Assembly: GCA_036768485.1 (NCBI GenBank)
Contig: JAVLUZ010000142.1
Span: 2,727,848-2,791,847, forward strand
Origin: Mermis nigrescens
Lineage: Eukaryota; Nematoda; Enoplea; Mermithida; Mermithidae
DNA: 64,000 nt
Reading direction: 5' to 3'
The notes beneath the pieces were generated by a model. It saw only the letters and a list, made by a program, of their open reading frames with translations. It did not search any database and was not told where the DNA came from. Shown piece after piece: positions 1-11,748 of the stretch (position 1 is its first letter; each line of letters opens with the position of its first letter). Made by a program: the position numbers and the translations under genes.

Positions 1-104
1 TACTATTTTTATTACTATTATTATTATTATTGTTATTGTTATTATTATCATCTCAATCGTCTTAGTATTGGCATGCAATACATGGATTTGATCTTGCTTT
101 TCAG

Positions 105-257
105 GTAAAAATACCGATATTTAAACTGAAATCAACGCTGGACGTGAAGCAATTAATGGAACGAACAAACATCACAACCTTGTTTAGCGATGCAGCTGTT
201 TTCGGGGTTCATTATCCAAGCAAGCTGTCGCTAGCCAAGCATACCGTCGAATTCGAA
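105..257 (+). CDS. Serpin, penultimate coding exon
   Basis: The open frame begins straight after a pyrimidine-rich acceptor (ctttt-cag, AG at 103-104) and ends at a GT donor (gtatgg at 258), giving exactly 51 codons. The peptide starts VKIPIFKLKST and continues through DVKQLM, ITTLFSDAA and LAKHTVEFE. This is the order seen in the serpin core just before the reactive-centre loop: the IPKFKLE-like strand, the hydrophobic LFS..A segment and the H.A.IEV-like strand. Serpins are mostly secreted or cytosolic protease inhibitors; no signal peptide can be judged because the N-terminal exons lie before position 1. The exon is phase 0 at its 3' end and joins in frame to the exon at 703. Family assignment is firm; inhibitory activity is not implied. 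Confidence 0.8.
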
Positions 258-702
258 GTATGGCCTACTTCATGGCGTTCTTGATGCTCACGACCGATTC
301 ACCTACTTATTTATAGGTAGCTCCCCACTACACATGGGCGTGGGGGCTTTGGGAGAGGTTCGCATCCCCGAGTGGAATCCGACGCAGATTACACAAGATA
401 CAGACATCTATTTTTTTAGCAAGATTTTTAGATATTTCTACCAACCTGACCCCCAATAGTTTTTCTTGCTTCCCGTCTAATCCTCCTCTCCCAAATTATC
501 TGCACACATGCAAAAAGTACTTATGATAAGAATATTAATGCATTCGCGAAACGATTGGAATAAATATTACATTTTTCTATTTTTACGTAATTTTATGCAT
601 CAAAATTTACATATTAATTTTTATTTCGCGAAAATAATGTATATCCGCTCGACAAATACTGTCCACTGCTGCTTAAGGTATATCATGATGGAAATTCGAC
701 AG

Positions 703-840
703 AATACTCCCGAAGAAGATTATTCAATTGCGAAGGGTGAAAAAGAAGAGTTTGTGGCTAGTACCCCATTTCATTTCGCAGTGATCAACACTGGCGACTT
801 CCACGTGCATTTCATAGGCCGTTATATGAAGCCACAATAG
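703..840 (+). CDS. Serpin, last coding exon (short reactive loop)
   Basis: An acceptor (attcgacag, AG at 701-702) opens a frame beginning NTPEEDYSIAKGEKEE and ending with the serpin C-terminal signature FVASTPFHF...VHFIGRYMKPQ and a TAG at 838-840. This corresponds to the F.A.HPF.F......F.GR...P motif that closes nearly all serpins. Joined to the previous exon, only about 15 residues separate the VEFE strand from FVASTPFHF, where inhibitory serpins usually have about 30. The Ala-rich hinge of inhibitory serpins is absent. It may be a non-inhibitory serpin, or a micro-exon was missed in the 445-bp intron. That intron holds a G-rich repeat fragment near 310-380. An AATAAA occurs at about 1,088. 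Confidence 0.72.
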   Translation, partial: NTPEEDYSIAKGEKEEFVASTPFHFAVINTGDFHVHFIGRYMKPQ

Positions 841-2078
841 AAGGTCCTTTCGTGATCACCAAAAGTGCGATGCTTAAATATTATTTCGTTATCCTCTTAT
901 CTGGTTTTAGGCTTTTTTATCATTTGATTTGGTTTGTGGTTTGAGATTGATTCCGATGAGAAGTGATAATTTTTTAGACGCATTTATATTCGATTGGCGC
1001 ATTTATTTGTGCATTCTATCCATTTGTTACCGATACGTAGCATTTTTATGCAGATTAGCTTTAGCATGGTTGCTGATTAGTGCCATGAATAAATGCTTGA
1101 TGCATGCAATATAGACTCACGATTCATTAAGAGCTAAATAATTGCAGCTCTTAAAAAAGTCTGGACAATAAAGAGGAAAAACAACGGAAAAAGAAAGGAA
1201 AATTCAATAATTTCAAGAATTTAAAAAATTTCGGAATTTTTGCCCACGCCCTCTATTTGAAATATATTATGTGTGCGCAACTGAATTGAGAAAAGAAAAT
1301 ATACTCCATCAATTAAATATCGAAATGTCTAGTATTGAAAATTTACGAAATGAAAATGATAAAATTCCTTTCATTGTGCCTTGAGCTCAAAATTTTCCCT
1401 ATATTAATTAAAGAACTTAAGGCAGATCAGACAGTCTTAAATATAAAAGAACTAGTGATTGGGGTGGCGATTTGCTGCTCCTATTGCTGGAGCATTCTTC
1501 TTGCAAAATGAGGCAAGCGAACCATTTGCAAAAACGGAATATAGCTGATGACCAATATGCCAAAAATTGTCTATAAAATCGTATACCTACATATTTACTC
1601 CCTTTAAGCTTTACTGCTTTCTCGCACTCGGTAATATTCAATGTTTGACACCTGTCAATAACAATAAATGTCAAAATTTTGTTAGGGAGCGCTTCTCATA
1701 AACTATCAACTTCTCTTAGGTTGCTTTCGCTCTACAAATAAAATTAGTTGTATATCACCATGTTGGGTAAAATATTTAATTTCAGCTAAACAGATTTCTT
1801 TAGTCATTTCACATTGACTAATTTTATTTAGCTCACTTATTCATGTTCTTTGTTGCCTATTTCTGATCATATGACCATTGTAAACTAAGCATCAAATTAA
1901 ATTAAAATTTGACCGATTTACAAACAATGCTGAAAGTTTCATTTAAAATTAGCCGCTTAAGGCAAAGTTATCTAAAATCTATTAGAATTTTCGAAAGCTA
2001 TGCTTTTGCTGCTATCAGCTTGTATACATTATATAATAAGTTAGTTGGGTTGCATTATTCAATGGGATCATATGTATT
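841..2078. other. No gene recognised
   Basis: AT-rich sequence downstream of the serpin. It should hold the 3' UTR (possible poly-A signal AATAAA near 1,088). The open frames here have no recognisable composition or motifs, and I see no repeat family from elsewhere in the window. Confidence 0.5.
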
Positions 2079-5000
2079 CTTGCGAAGAAAAATGCTCCGA
2101 TGGAACAAAAAAGGGGAATATGCTTGGGATTGTGAATTATCGAGGATGTAAAAAGGAGGGGACTAGAAAAAATCTTATGTTATATCCCAAAAATCGCAAA
2201 ATATGTTACAAACCAGACTTCATCTAAACAATGCAAAAAATCGCAGTATATTCTGCGGCCTTTGAAATATGCAGAGTTTAGTAAACAATTGTTGTAGACA
2301 TGTGTAAAAGAGTATCTACATAAGGTCTGTTGCACGTCAGCTTCCGTGTTTCCTACTGCTTTGAACCAACAATATCATCGATTGTCTTGAATGCATCGAC
2401 ATGTACTATTTCATTCAATTCGCTTAGCTACTGCATTGCTAATTCGCTGCTTTTTTCAATGAATTTTTCGGTAAATAGTTTATTTCTATTGGGAGGCCGC
2501 AGAATATACTTCGATTTTTTGCATTGTTTAGAGAAAGTCTGGTTTTTAACATATTTTGCGATTTTTGGCATATAACATAGGGAGATTTTTACTAGTCCCC
2601 TCCTTTTACATTCTCGATAATTCACAATCCCAAGTATATTCCCTTTTTGTTCCATCGGAGCATTTTTCTTTGCTAGTACCCTACTTTTAATTAGCAAGAT
2701 TTGGAAATACAATACTAGATTTCATTTACTGTGCGGTTCTTCTAATAATTGAATGGTTTAAACTTTACAAAGCTACTAGTTGTAGAAGAAACAAACATTC
2801 TGATTAGTAGTTCTTATGTTACGTAGAACATCCTGTAAAGAAATATGCTTCCAATACTTGCTAGAGCTAAACTTAATTTACATTTTAAACTTTACACAAG
2901 AGTGTAAAGAATTTCAGTGGGATCAATAATTTCGATATTGCTCTGATATAACGATCAGCATTTATTAAGAAATGAAACCTCTATAATGTTCTAAGAACAA
3001 ATTAACATTAGGTGTTAATCACTTTACACTACTCTTCATGCGCTCCTAGCAGACGTATCACATCTGTTTCCATATATATCTTACGACTTTAGGGAAAAAT
3101 TAAGTTACCGTGAGGCTCTAGAATGTAGCTTATTATATAGTGTAAACTTTACACTAGCAACAGGTGTAAAGAAGATTTTAGTAGGATTTGTAAATTCGAT
3201 ATTACTCGGATATTACGATCAACATTCATGAAAAAATTACGTCTCCATAATGGTTTAAGGACAAATAGACGCAGATGTAAACCACTTTACATCACTGTTG
3301 AGTGTAAACGAACGCGCCCAGCTGACGTCCCTTATTTGATTCCATAATTTAATTTTCAGATTTCGGCAAAAAAATTCCAGGTTTTCGCAAAGCTCTAGAA
3401 CGAAGATTAATTAGCAGTGTAAACTTTACACAACCACCGAGTGTAAAGAGGATTCTAGTCGGATTTTTGTAAATCTGATATCACTCGGATATTGTGATCA
3501 ACATTTATGGAAAAATTATGTCTCTACAATGGTCTGAGGACAAATAAACATTAGGTGTAAACTACTTTACACCACTGTTGCTGTAAACAAACGCACCTAA
3601 TTGACGTCTCACACTTGATTTTTATACATGTACCTATATAAAAAGGGTTACCCCTATTCCTGCGCAATGAACAGAGCTTCGTCCTGCAGAACTGGAGCTA
3701 TCCATCTATGCACCCCAGGAATTCGTTGCTCCCCATGTACATTCGTACTCGAGAGTTTATAACGTAAATTTGAAAATTTTTCTACCGCTTCCTTCCCGAC
3801 TAGGGCACGTAAATCTCAAAATTTTTCCAACGCTTCCTTCCCGACTAGGGCATGTACCTACATACGTATAATGCTTTCATTCTTATATCCATAAAAATTT
3901 ATAATGTACCTACTTGAATGTATCTAAAAAGGATGACCTGGGCGTGGGGTTATGAAGGGTTACCACCATATATATGGGCAGCGACAAAATTCTGGGGGAG
4001 GTCTGACGGGGCAACTTTGCTAAAAATAGCTCTAGAAATGCCTAAAAATAGCATTCTTGGGGTTGGGGGTCCAGCTAGACACCCCACCGCCCATGTGTGG
4101 TAACCACACCCAGAAGGCAAAATACCCAACATTACCTCCAGAATTTAATGTTTAAGAAATTTTTGCTTCCCCGGGTTTCAATGATACAAATCGATAGAGC
4201 TCGACGAGAAACATTCAAAAATGATTTTTTCCGCCATAGCACCATATTTAAGGCCAAGGATTTGAATCTTTAAAAAAATTTCTCACCCCCGCAAAACTTT
4301 CGAGCCACCCACCTATGCTCTCCAGGATTTCGTTGCTGCCCATGTACGTACACAAGGGTATATAACGTAAATCTAAAAATGTTTCCGCCGCTATCTTTCC
4401 CGACTAGGGCATATGTATGTATAATGCTTTCATTCTTATATCCATAAAAATTCATGATTTACATGAATTTATCTAGAAACGAGGAAAGTTACAACGAATT
4501 ACTGCAATTTTTCGTGATTTAACACTATTAAGTCGAAATTAAATGCTGAAAACATAATGCCTCCAAGGCATTACATTGGAGACAGACCCCAATGTTTTAG
4601 GTTTCTTTATGGTAAGCAAACGCAATACGATAATTTAAACAGACATACAATAGACTTTGAAGACCATTAAATGCGTCATCATTAACACAATGCTCTAGAA
4701 CAAAGGCTAACATGCAGTGTAAACTTTGCACAACCGCCTAGTGTAATATTACCAACATTTATGAAAAAATTGCATGTGTACAAAAATTGCATGTGTCTGA
4801 GGACAAATAAACAATGAGTGTAAACTACTTTACATCACTGTTGGATGTAAACAAACGCGCCTACGTGACGTCTCACATTTGATTCTTTGAAAATTTCTAG
4901 ACTCCAGGAAAAATTTGGTTTCTGGAATGCTCAAAAACGAAGATAAATACATATGTAGTGTAAACTTCATGTAAACACCTAGTGTAAAGAAGATTTTAGT

Positions 5001-6358
5001 CAGATTCATAATTTTGATATTGTTCCGATATTACGATTAATATTTATGAAAAACATTAAGTCTCCATAATGTTCTATGGGCAAACTAACAATTGGTGTAA
5101 ACCACTTTACAACACTGTAGAGTGTGAACATATGCGCCAGACTGGCATATCAAATTTGGTTCTTGGTCCATTTTTAGACTTGATAATCATGTCCCTGACT
5201 CATAACCGGAGAAGCAGGCAGAAAAAACAAGACAGCAACGCATTTTAAACACCAAATTTTGACTTTACACTCGCTAAATATTAATGTATAGACAATTTGC
5301 TTTGACATGCACCCGATATAAAGCACTTTATTTTTATTCTATTGGACTTATCCAGACTTCTGGACGGAGAAAGTGGCGAACAAAAAACGCAACAAAAACG
5401 TATTTTCCATCATTTGAAGCACTGTAAACTTTAAAATTCCGTAGCAGAACTCCCCATTGAGTTTCAAGAAATTCGGTTTGGTACAATTTGTAGCTTTTAA
5501 ATCGTAGTACATTCCTGTGTGCCAAAATTCTCTTGCAAAAATTATTTGGTATGATTTATTAATCAAAATTCGGAAAAAACGTGTTTTTTCGCCCATTTTT
5601 TACCTCTGATTTCGAACTTTACACCCCCATAAATAACTCAATATTGCGTTTTTTTAAATGCGGTTTGCTGCGATGTGTAGCTTCTGAGAGGCACTTTATT
5701 ACTGCTGTATTCAATTTACTCTGACTCATAAGCGGAAAAATTTGGCAGAGAAATCTTAGTTAAAATCCGTTTTTACACCATCCACTAGAGTGTAAACTTT
5801 AAACCCCAGGATCTAACTCACCATAGAGCGTAGAAGACTTTGCTTATATGCGGAATGTAGCCCTTGATCCGCTCTACATTTCTGTCAGAAAACATTTTGA
5901 AAAACCTCATAACCGGAGTTAGTATCAGACATAAGCAGGTTGAAAACTCGACCAAAAGTGCTTTTTCACCCCCAGATTTTCGCACTCTTTACACTGCCAT
6001 TCGAGAACTAATGCGAATTTCAAAAAACCAAGAAATGGTCATCTGTAGAATTTATCCCTCTATAATCCTATGCTGTTCAATTGTTCGAGTCATCTATACT
6101 CAGTTGTCCACATGCCGCGAGTAAAAAGGTTCCAAAATTTGTCCTATGTTATAACGTTACAAAAAACTTTACACCTTCTTTACACAATCAGTTTTGAGTT
6201 TCAAGAAAAACAAAAAAACACAGGCATCGAATTTTTTTATTATCTTTCTTTTAAAAAAACCGCACCTTCCAGAAGTGTCCCGTTATAGCTGTAGGGGGTG
6301 CACAGGTGTTAGGGGTACCCTAGTATATTATAGGTACGCGCTAACGCGCGACCTAAGA
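2079..6358 (-). mobile_element. Non-autonomous Helitron, copy A
   Basis: Same family as copy B (23,621-26,627), in reverse orientation. On the minus strand the 5' end is TCTTAGGTCGCG (from 6,358), preceded by A. The 3' end is at about 2,079, where CTAG has decayed (cttgcgaag on +). From 3' to 5' it contains a ~600 bp inverted-repeat tail (2,079-2,270 against about 2,490-2,690), ~275 bp tandem units beginning GTGTAAACTTTACAC (near 2,885, 3,142, 3,417, 4,709, 4,955), then a unique section to the 5' terminus. No Rep/helicase frame exists. About 1 kb of foreign repeat sequence sits at roughly 3,640-4,690. Confidence 0.7.
3690..4470. repeat. Insertion in Helitron A: duplicated segment around a G-rich element
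   Basis: Two diverged direct copies of one segment (about 3,690-3,910 and 4,305-4,470) share features such as 'cccgactagggca' and 'tataatgctttcattcttat'. They bracket a G-rich palindromic repeat (about 3,935-4,110) of the family seen at 7,826, 30,500, 33,386 and 45,250. The copies interrupt the ~275 bp Helitron units, so this is a secondary insertion. Confidence 0.5.
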
Positions 6359-7825
6359 TAATCTTATATCTTGCTTTCTGCGAACTCGAGTAATGCAATG
6401 CTTTTTTGTAAGCTTCTGTAGTTTCCGCTTGACCCGTTCCCCGAGTGATTTAGAACTCATCATGCTCTTTGAGTAGTCTACTCGAAATCAGAGGTCAAAG
6501 AAGCAACAGGAGCCAATTTTGTGAAGTAAAAATTGAGCTGTTGCTTCCCGCAAAGAGACTAAAACCCAAAATTTTACGAAATTGATAGGGTATGTTCGGT
6601 CTCCTGTATCTCAAAAATCAATCCTAGAATTTTCTTCAAATTCTACAGTAAGGTCATCCGAGAAACTACATAAGTACAGTTAAAATAAAAATTAAACCTA
6701 TGTGCTGCGATTCCATATATTAAGAAAAATGCAAGGTTAAAAAGCGTATATGTTACGGTTTTTTCGTCAGTTTACACTTCGGTGTAAATTAATTTACACA
6801 AATCGATAGCGCATTTAAAGTTAATCAACTGTGGCATATAAAGTCTGTCTCATGGCTATTACATTAGCCTAAAGGTCACCAAACTTTTTATTGTAATTTG
6901 TCGTTCTCGGATGGGTTCGAAGTACCCATTAAGTCCAAATATGAGGATCACTGGATCAAGAAATAAAAACTTTTTTTCGGACTCACACGTACACACGGAA
7001 AACTCAAAACTAATATTATAGATGCCGGAATGGGTCTCTAGCTATAAACCGAACTCGACTTCATTTGAAACACGACATATTTAAAGTCAGCAGTCAAAAA
7101 ATCGATTTTCCTGCACAGTCTTTTTTCTACTTTAAACCGCCGGGTTTTCATTGTACGATGAGAATTTTAAGTAAAATGTAACGGATTGCTGCTTGAATAA
7201 GCTAAATGAGGTTTTACCAGATAAAAAGAAAACTTCTAATTATTTGGCTGGTATCATAACAATTTGCTCAATGGTTAAGGAGCTATATTCTGAAATGACT
7301 ATTCCATGACGAAGCCCCAAAAATTCCCGAATTTCAACTGTTTTGTTTATCAGATTCTCAGTAAGCTTTCGTGCAAAGCGGAATAAGTCGGAATGGTGTT
7401 ATTATAGTGGCTCTTTTTACGAAACATGCAACACAATCACTTTATTTCATTCTGCAACTTTCAAAATCATGAATTTTTGACAAATTTTGAAATAGATACT
7501 GAATTGACCAAAGCTTACCGGTCATAAATAATTTTATCCTTACAATTTTACCAATATAAGTGGACTGCCAAAGGGTCTTAAAGGGATTATTCGCAAACTG
7601 CATTCTGTAGCATAAGTATTTGTGTAAAAATCGCTGTCACAAACTACAATTTTTGAATATTGAGTGAAAAGCTGTGAAATCGAAAAGATAAGTGCATATC
7701 TTCGCGTCAGTACATATAAGCATTTTGATTCACTTTCAGTGGGTATGCTGTGCGAATCGGAACGCTATGGCGCAAATCACAATCTCAACAAGGGAAAAAA
7801 TAATGACTCGTCTGCAAACCATACC
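6359..7825. other. No gene recognised
   Basis: Unannotated AT-rich sequence. A short GTGTAAA/TTTACAC cluster lies at about 6,770-6,800. No coding frame with recognisable domains on either strand. Confidence 0.5.
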
Positions 7826-8367
7826 TGGGCGTGGGAGGTAGTGGGTTTGGAGGTATGCACCCCATGAAACCAAAATACCCCCAGAATTCAATTTTTGAGA
7901 ATGTTTATGTTATTCCGCAATTTTTTGATGCCAATCGATAGTGCTCGATGAGAAACGTTGAAAACCGGTGTTTTTGGCCATATCACCATTTTTAAGGTCA
8001 TTTTTTGACCTTTGAAAATCTTGCACCCCGTCCGAGAGTTTTGGTGCCGCCCATAGTTGGGCAGCACCAAAATTCTGGGGGGGTGGGGGGGGGTAGGTGA
8101 AAAAATACCTGGGGGAATTTTCAAAGGTCAAAAAATGGTCTTAAAAGTGGTCGTATTGCGAAAAAACACCGTTTTTTCGACGTTTCTCATCAAGCACTAT
8201 CCAATGGCATCAAAAAAATCGCTTAAAAAGCAAAAACAAATTTCGAAAATTGAATTATGGGGGGGGAAGTTATTTTGATTTCAGGGGGGAGGTAATCCAA
8301 CTTCTGGGGGTTGCATGCCTCCCAAATCCTCCCCCACGCTCACGTGTGGTGCCGCCCACCTATGCTA
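7826..8367. repeat. G-rich interspersed repeat, inverted dimer
   Basis: Two units lie tail to tail around about 8,055. Each has a G/C-rich outer end (cctgggcgtggg on the left, acgctcacgtgtgg complement on the right), a tract with 'tcgatgagaaacg' and 'tttttgacctttgaaaatc', and an inner end with 'ggtgccgcccat'. The second unit is the reverse complement of the first. Related single copies occur near 300-380, 3,935, 22,985, 30,500, 33,386 and 45,250. No coding capacity, so a MITE- or SINE-like non-autonomous element; superfamily unknown. Confidence 0.6.
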
Positions 8368-10726
8368 CAAACCCGTCTTAACAGTTTTGTACACGTAGGC
8401 GTCGTGATCCGAATCCCCGGAATTAAAAAATAGTTTATTTCTCCCAACAATTGAATTTTCAAAATTTTTAGCGATTTTTTATGTCAATGGTTTGATGGGA
8501 AACGTCGGAAAATATTCTTTTTTGCTGGTACGACAAATTCCCCCTTCTGAAATGGCTGCTGATCACCCCATCCTTTCAGAAAGCTTCGACTTCTCACTGT
8601 ATTTTTAATTGTTATCTTATAAATAGACTGTTATCTGTTTTCAGCTTTCTTTTAACACTAAAGTGCACTTGACCGCAGGGAGGGGTATGAGGGACTCGAA
8701 ATACCCCTACCCCCGCAGATTAAGGTAGACTCCATAATTAGATTTTTGCATGCTCTTCGTGAGTTTTTAGATTTTTAACCGATCCAGACCCACGCTCCCC
8801 ATATACATCTTGATGATCAAATATACGTATTAATATTTCCACCATTTTTTAATTTTTATTAAATCCTAGAAAAATAGTATTTTTCATACGAGCCCTTACC
8901 TTTAAAGCCCTTTAAAAAAGCATCCTAAAAAACATTATGAACTGATACCCAGACATCGCATGCTATACATGTAAGCATAGTCTTTAACTTCAAAAGTAAT
9001 TCAGTAAAATCAGCATCATGCGACAGTGCGATAGATTTTAGGGGGCAGAACCCAAAACTTTCTACACAATCGTGATTTAAAACTTCGCCCTTCATGTTTA
9101 AGTAGCTTTTTTTCGCTGCTTTACGTTGTCTACTTTTATTTAAAATCAATTAGTAGCGAAATTTGTCTTAAAACTATAAAATTTTAAACAATTTTACTGC
9201 TTAATCTTTTGTATTTATGACCTTGGAGCAATATGTAGACAAGTCCACGGAAGCATTGATGCCAAGCGACGAAAATTTTGTCCAAATTTAAGCTTAAATG
9301 GAAGAAATCTAGGCCGAATTAGCAATTTTAAGTCTTCAGAAATTGTTTCGAGTCATGAAAATGTCTGTCGGTACAAAAAACTATTCCTGTTGCTTCTCTT
9401 CAAAAGCAAATTAATGCCATTAATAAATATTACATACCTGGTGCGTTTGTCGAAAAAATTGGAGAAATTTAGATCAACTGTAATCAAAAATATATATAGA
9501 TTACATAATGTGTATTATTCATGTCATCACTATGTTTGGCCAACAAGGTGATAGCACCCCTCCACCTAACCTACTCTAAAATAAAGTAATACTTGCACAA
9601 AAGGGGCGCTTCGCTGTCTCTTTTGCTATAGAAAAGTTTGGGCATAAATTTTGAGAATTTTTCCAAGAAGTTAGCCGACGGATGACGATAATTATATATC
9701 AAATCAATTCTACAATCGCAATCTGTCGGCTCATTATCGGAAATGGTTTTTAAAATTTGGCGCGGCCGTTTTAGCGACAGAAGGATAATTTTAGTCTGTT
9801 CTATTTCAAACATAGGAGTGTGCATATAGTTTGCAGTAGCCTATATGTTTAGCACTTAGACTAAGGGCGAGGTTGGGCATGAGAGTGCTCTAGGTGGGTT
9901 GAATTGGGTCCATGACCCTTAATAGAACTAAAATCAGAATATCTTAATTAAGCAGTGACTCAATTGAGCTGAAATTTTCGATCCACGTCGTTTTCTAGTG
10001 TAATATGGATAATTTTCCTGTTTTAAATGCCAAGATCAAAAAATCTATTAAAAGCCATACATCAGAACATACCTCATTAGAAAAAAGCATCTAATTTTCT
10101 ATCTATATACAGAAAAAAATGCCAACTATCCTGTAGCAGTAAAAAATTATAAATCTTAATTTGTAAAAATACACTTTTTAATTACAGTAAGTAAAATGGC
10201 AGCCATATTGAACTTTTTTCTACTTATCCAAATTAGACCAACGAGTATTAATTTAAAAGCTCTTTCTTTGCTCTTTTCAAAATGGGCTTAACCCTCTGTG
10301 TACCATCATGTTTTTTGCAGTCGAAGTGCACCATCATGGCATAAACTCCTAGTGCATATTAAGCAATGCCTTCTTAACATTCTCTGACAGCTATTACTTT
10401 CATTTAGTGCAATTTATTATGCTCTTTCTGAATTTGTATGTTATTTTCTGTGAAAATTGTTTTTGAAAGAATTATAATTAGAAAACTATCACAATGCATA
10501 AGGATAGGCACCTGTTGGACATTATGCAAAAACAAGAAAAAGTAGATTTCTGTTGTGATAAACACATCCAGGGGATGCATTTAAAGAGCTGGAAAGGAAT
10601 AAACCACTCAATTTTCTTATTAGAGCCTTATTTTCCCATCTTTAGTTTTTGTGATATCACTGTAAATAGGCCAAAAAATGCCTATTTATTACTACTCTCT
10701 AACTCCTCTTCGTGCTAATCTATTAG
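8368..10726. other. No gene recognised; one MITE-like stretch
   Basis: About 2.3 kb without a convincing gene. At about 9,585-9,800 there is a segment with 'aagtttgggcataaatttt' and a roughly palindromic 'gtcggct...agccgac' core. It resembles the MITEs at 44,458-45,232 and 49,185-49,342 and is probably a degraded relative. A small open frame at 10,494-10,718 has no recognisable features. Confidence 0.45.
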
Positions 10727-11735
10727 TAGTATACCCTGCCACCCTAGATCCATATCTTATAGCGTGTGTAGTGTTATAAGATAGGAGTCTGGCCTGCCTG
10801 GACAAACCCGGGCCTGTGTTGTAGCATAGGATGCAGGGTGGAGCGAGGGCGAGTGGACGAGGCGGATCTGCGCCCTGGCCCGAAATCAAGGTCGCGCCAG
10901 GGCGCAAATGGCTTAGGGGTCCTGAAAAGGGGGTTCCTCCGCATTTTATCAATTTTTTACAGTAACAGCTGGTTCCGAAACAACTTGTTCCGAAACAAAG
11001 GCAATATAAGATGCCCAGTCCTTATATATGGGGAAGAGAGTATTGTTGTATTTTGTGGGGGGAACTGGTGTAAAGTGTAAAGCTAGTGTAAGGGAAGCCG
11101 AGGTAGGCCCTGGAGGTGGGGGTACCTGATTTTATCCATTTAATCCATTACAGGAAATTTTTATTTTTCTAAGAGTCAAAATTAAACTAGTGTAAAGTGT
11201 AAAGTAGTGCAAAGCAAGCTTATGAAAAAGAGTTTTTCCTAATTTTTTTAGTATACACTGCCACCCTAGATTCCTATCTTATAGCGTGTGTAGTGTTTAT
11301 AAGATAGGAGTCTGGCCTGCCTGGACAAACCAGGGTCTGTGTTGTTGCATAGTATGCCAGGTGGAGCGGGGACGGTGGACGAGGCGGATCTGCGCCCTGA
11401 CCCGAAATCGAGGTCGCGCCAGGGCGCAAATGGCTTAGGTCCTGAAAAGGGGTTACTACGCATGTTATCAATTTTTCTTACAGTAACAGCTGGTTCCGAA
11501 ATAACTTGTTCCCAAACAAAGGCAATATAAGTTCCCCAGTCCTAGGGAGTATTGTTGTATTTTATGGGGAGTATGTTTATGTAAAGTGTGAAGATAGTGT
11601 AAAAGTGTAAACAAGTGTAAATCGAGCATACGAAAAAGTTTTTTCCTAATTTTTAACCAATTTTAGAATGTTTATCCATCAGCTTCAAGAGCTCCATTTT
11701 TCTTGGTTCCGAAACAACTTGTTCCGAAACAACAT
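10727..11735 (+). repeat. 522-bp GC-rich tandem repeat, two units plus fragment
   Basis: Unit 1 starts at 10,727 (tagtataccctgccaccc), unit 2 at 11,249 (tagtatacactgccaccc), an offset of 522 bp. Each carries a hairpin (cctatcttata...tataagatagg in unit 2, perfect 11-bp stem with a 14-nt loop), a block with 'gcgccagggcgcaaatgg', the doubled motif 'ttccgaaacaa' and GTGTAAAG copies. A third partial unit at about 11,705-11,735 ends just before the Polinton terminus. Unit starts (agtagtata / agtata) resemble the Polinton end (agtagtatagcgtgt), so these may be stacked termini of related elements. Confidence 0.65.
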
Positions 11736-11748
11736 TGTCAGTGCGTGT

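Noticed and set aside
2330..2712. Open frames repeated at 26,279-26,664 and 36,988-37,290
   Set aside because: They lie in the inverted-repeat tail of the Helitron family and change frame between copies.
10692..11530. Several GC-rich open frames on both strands
   Set aside because: They follow the 522-bp tandem repeat, mirror each other between units and have no protein-like motifs.
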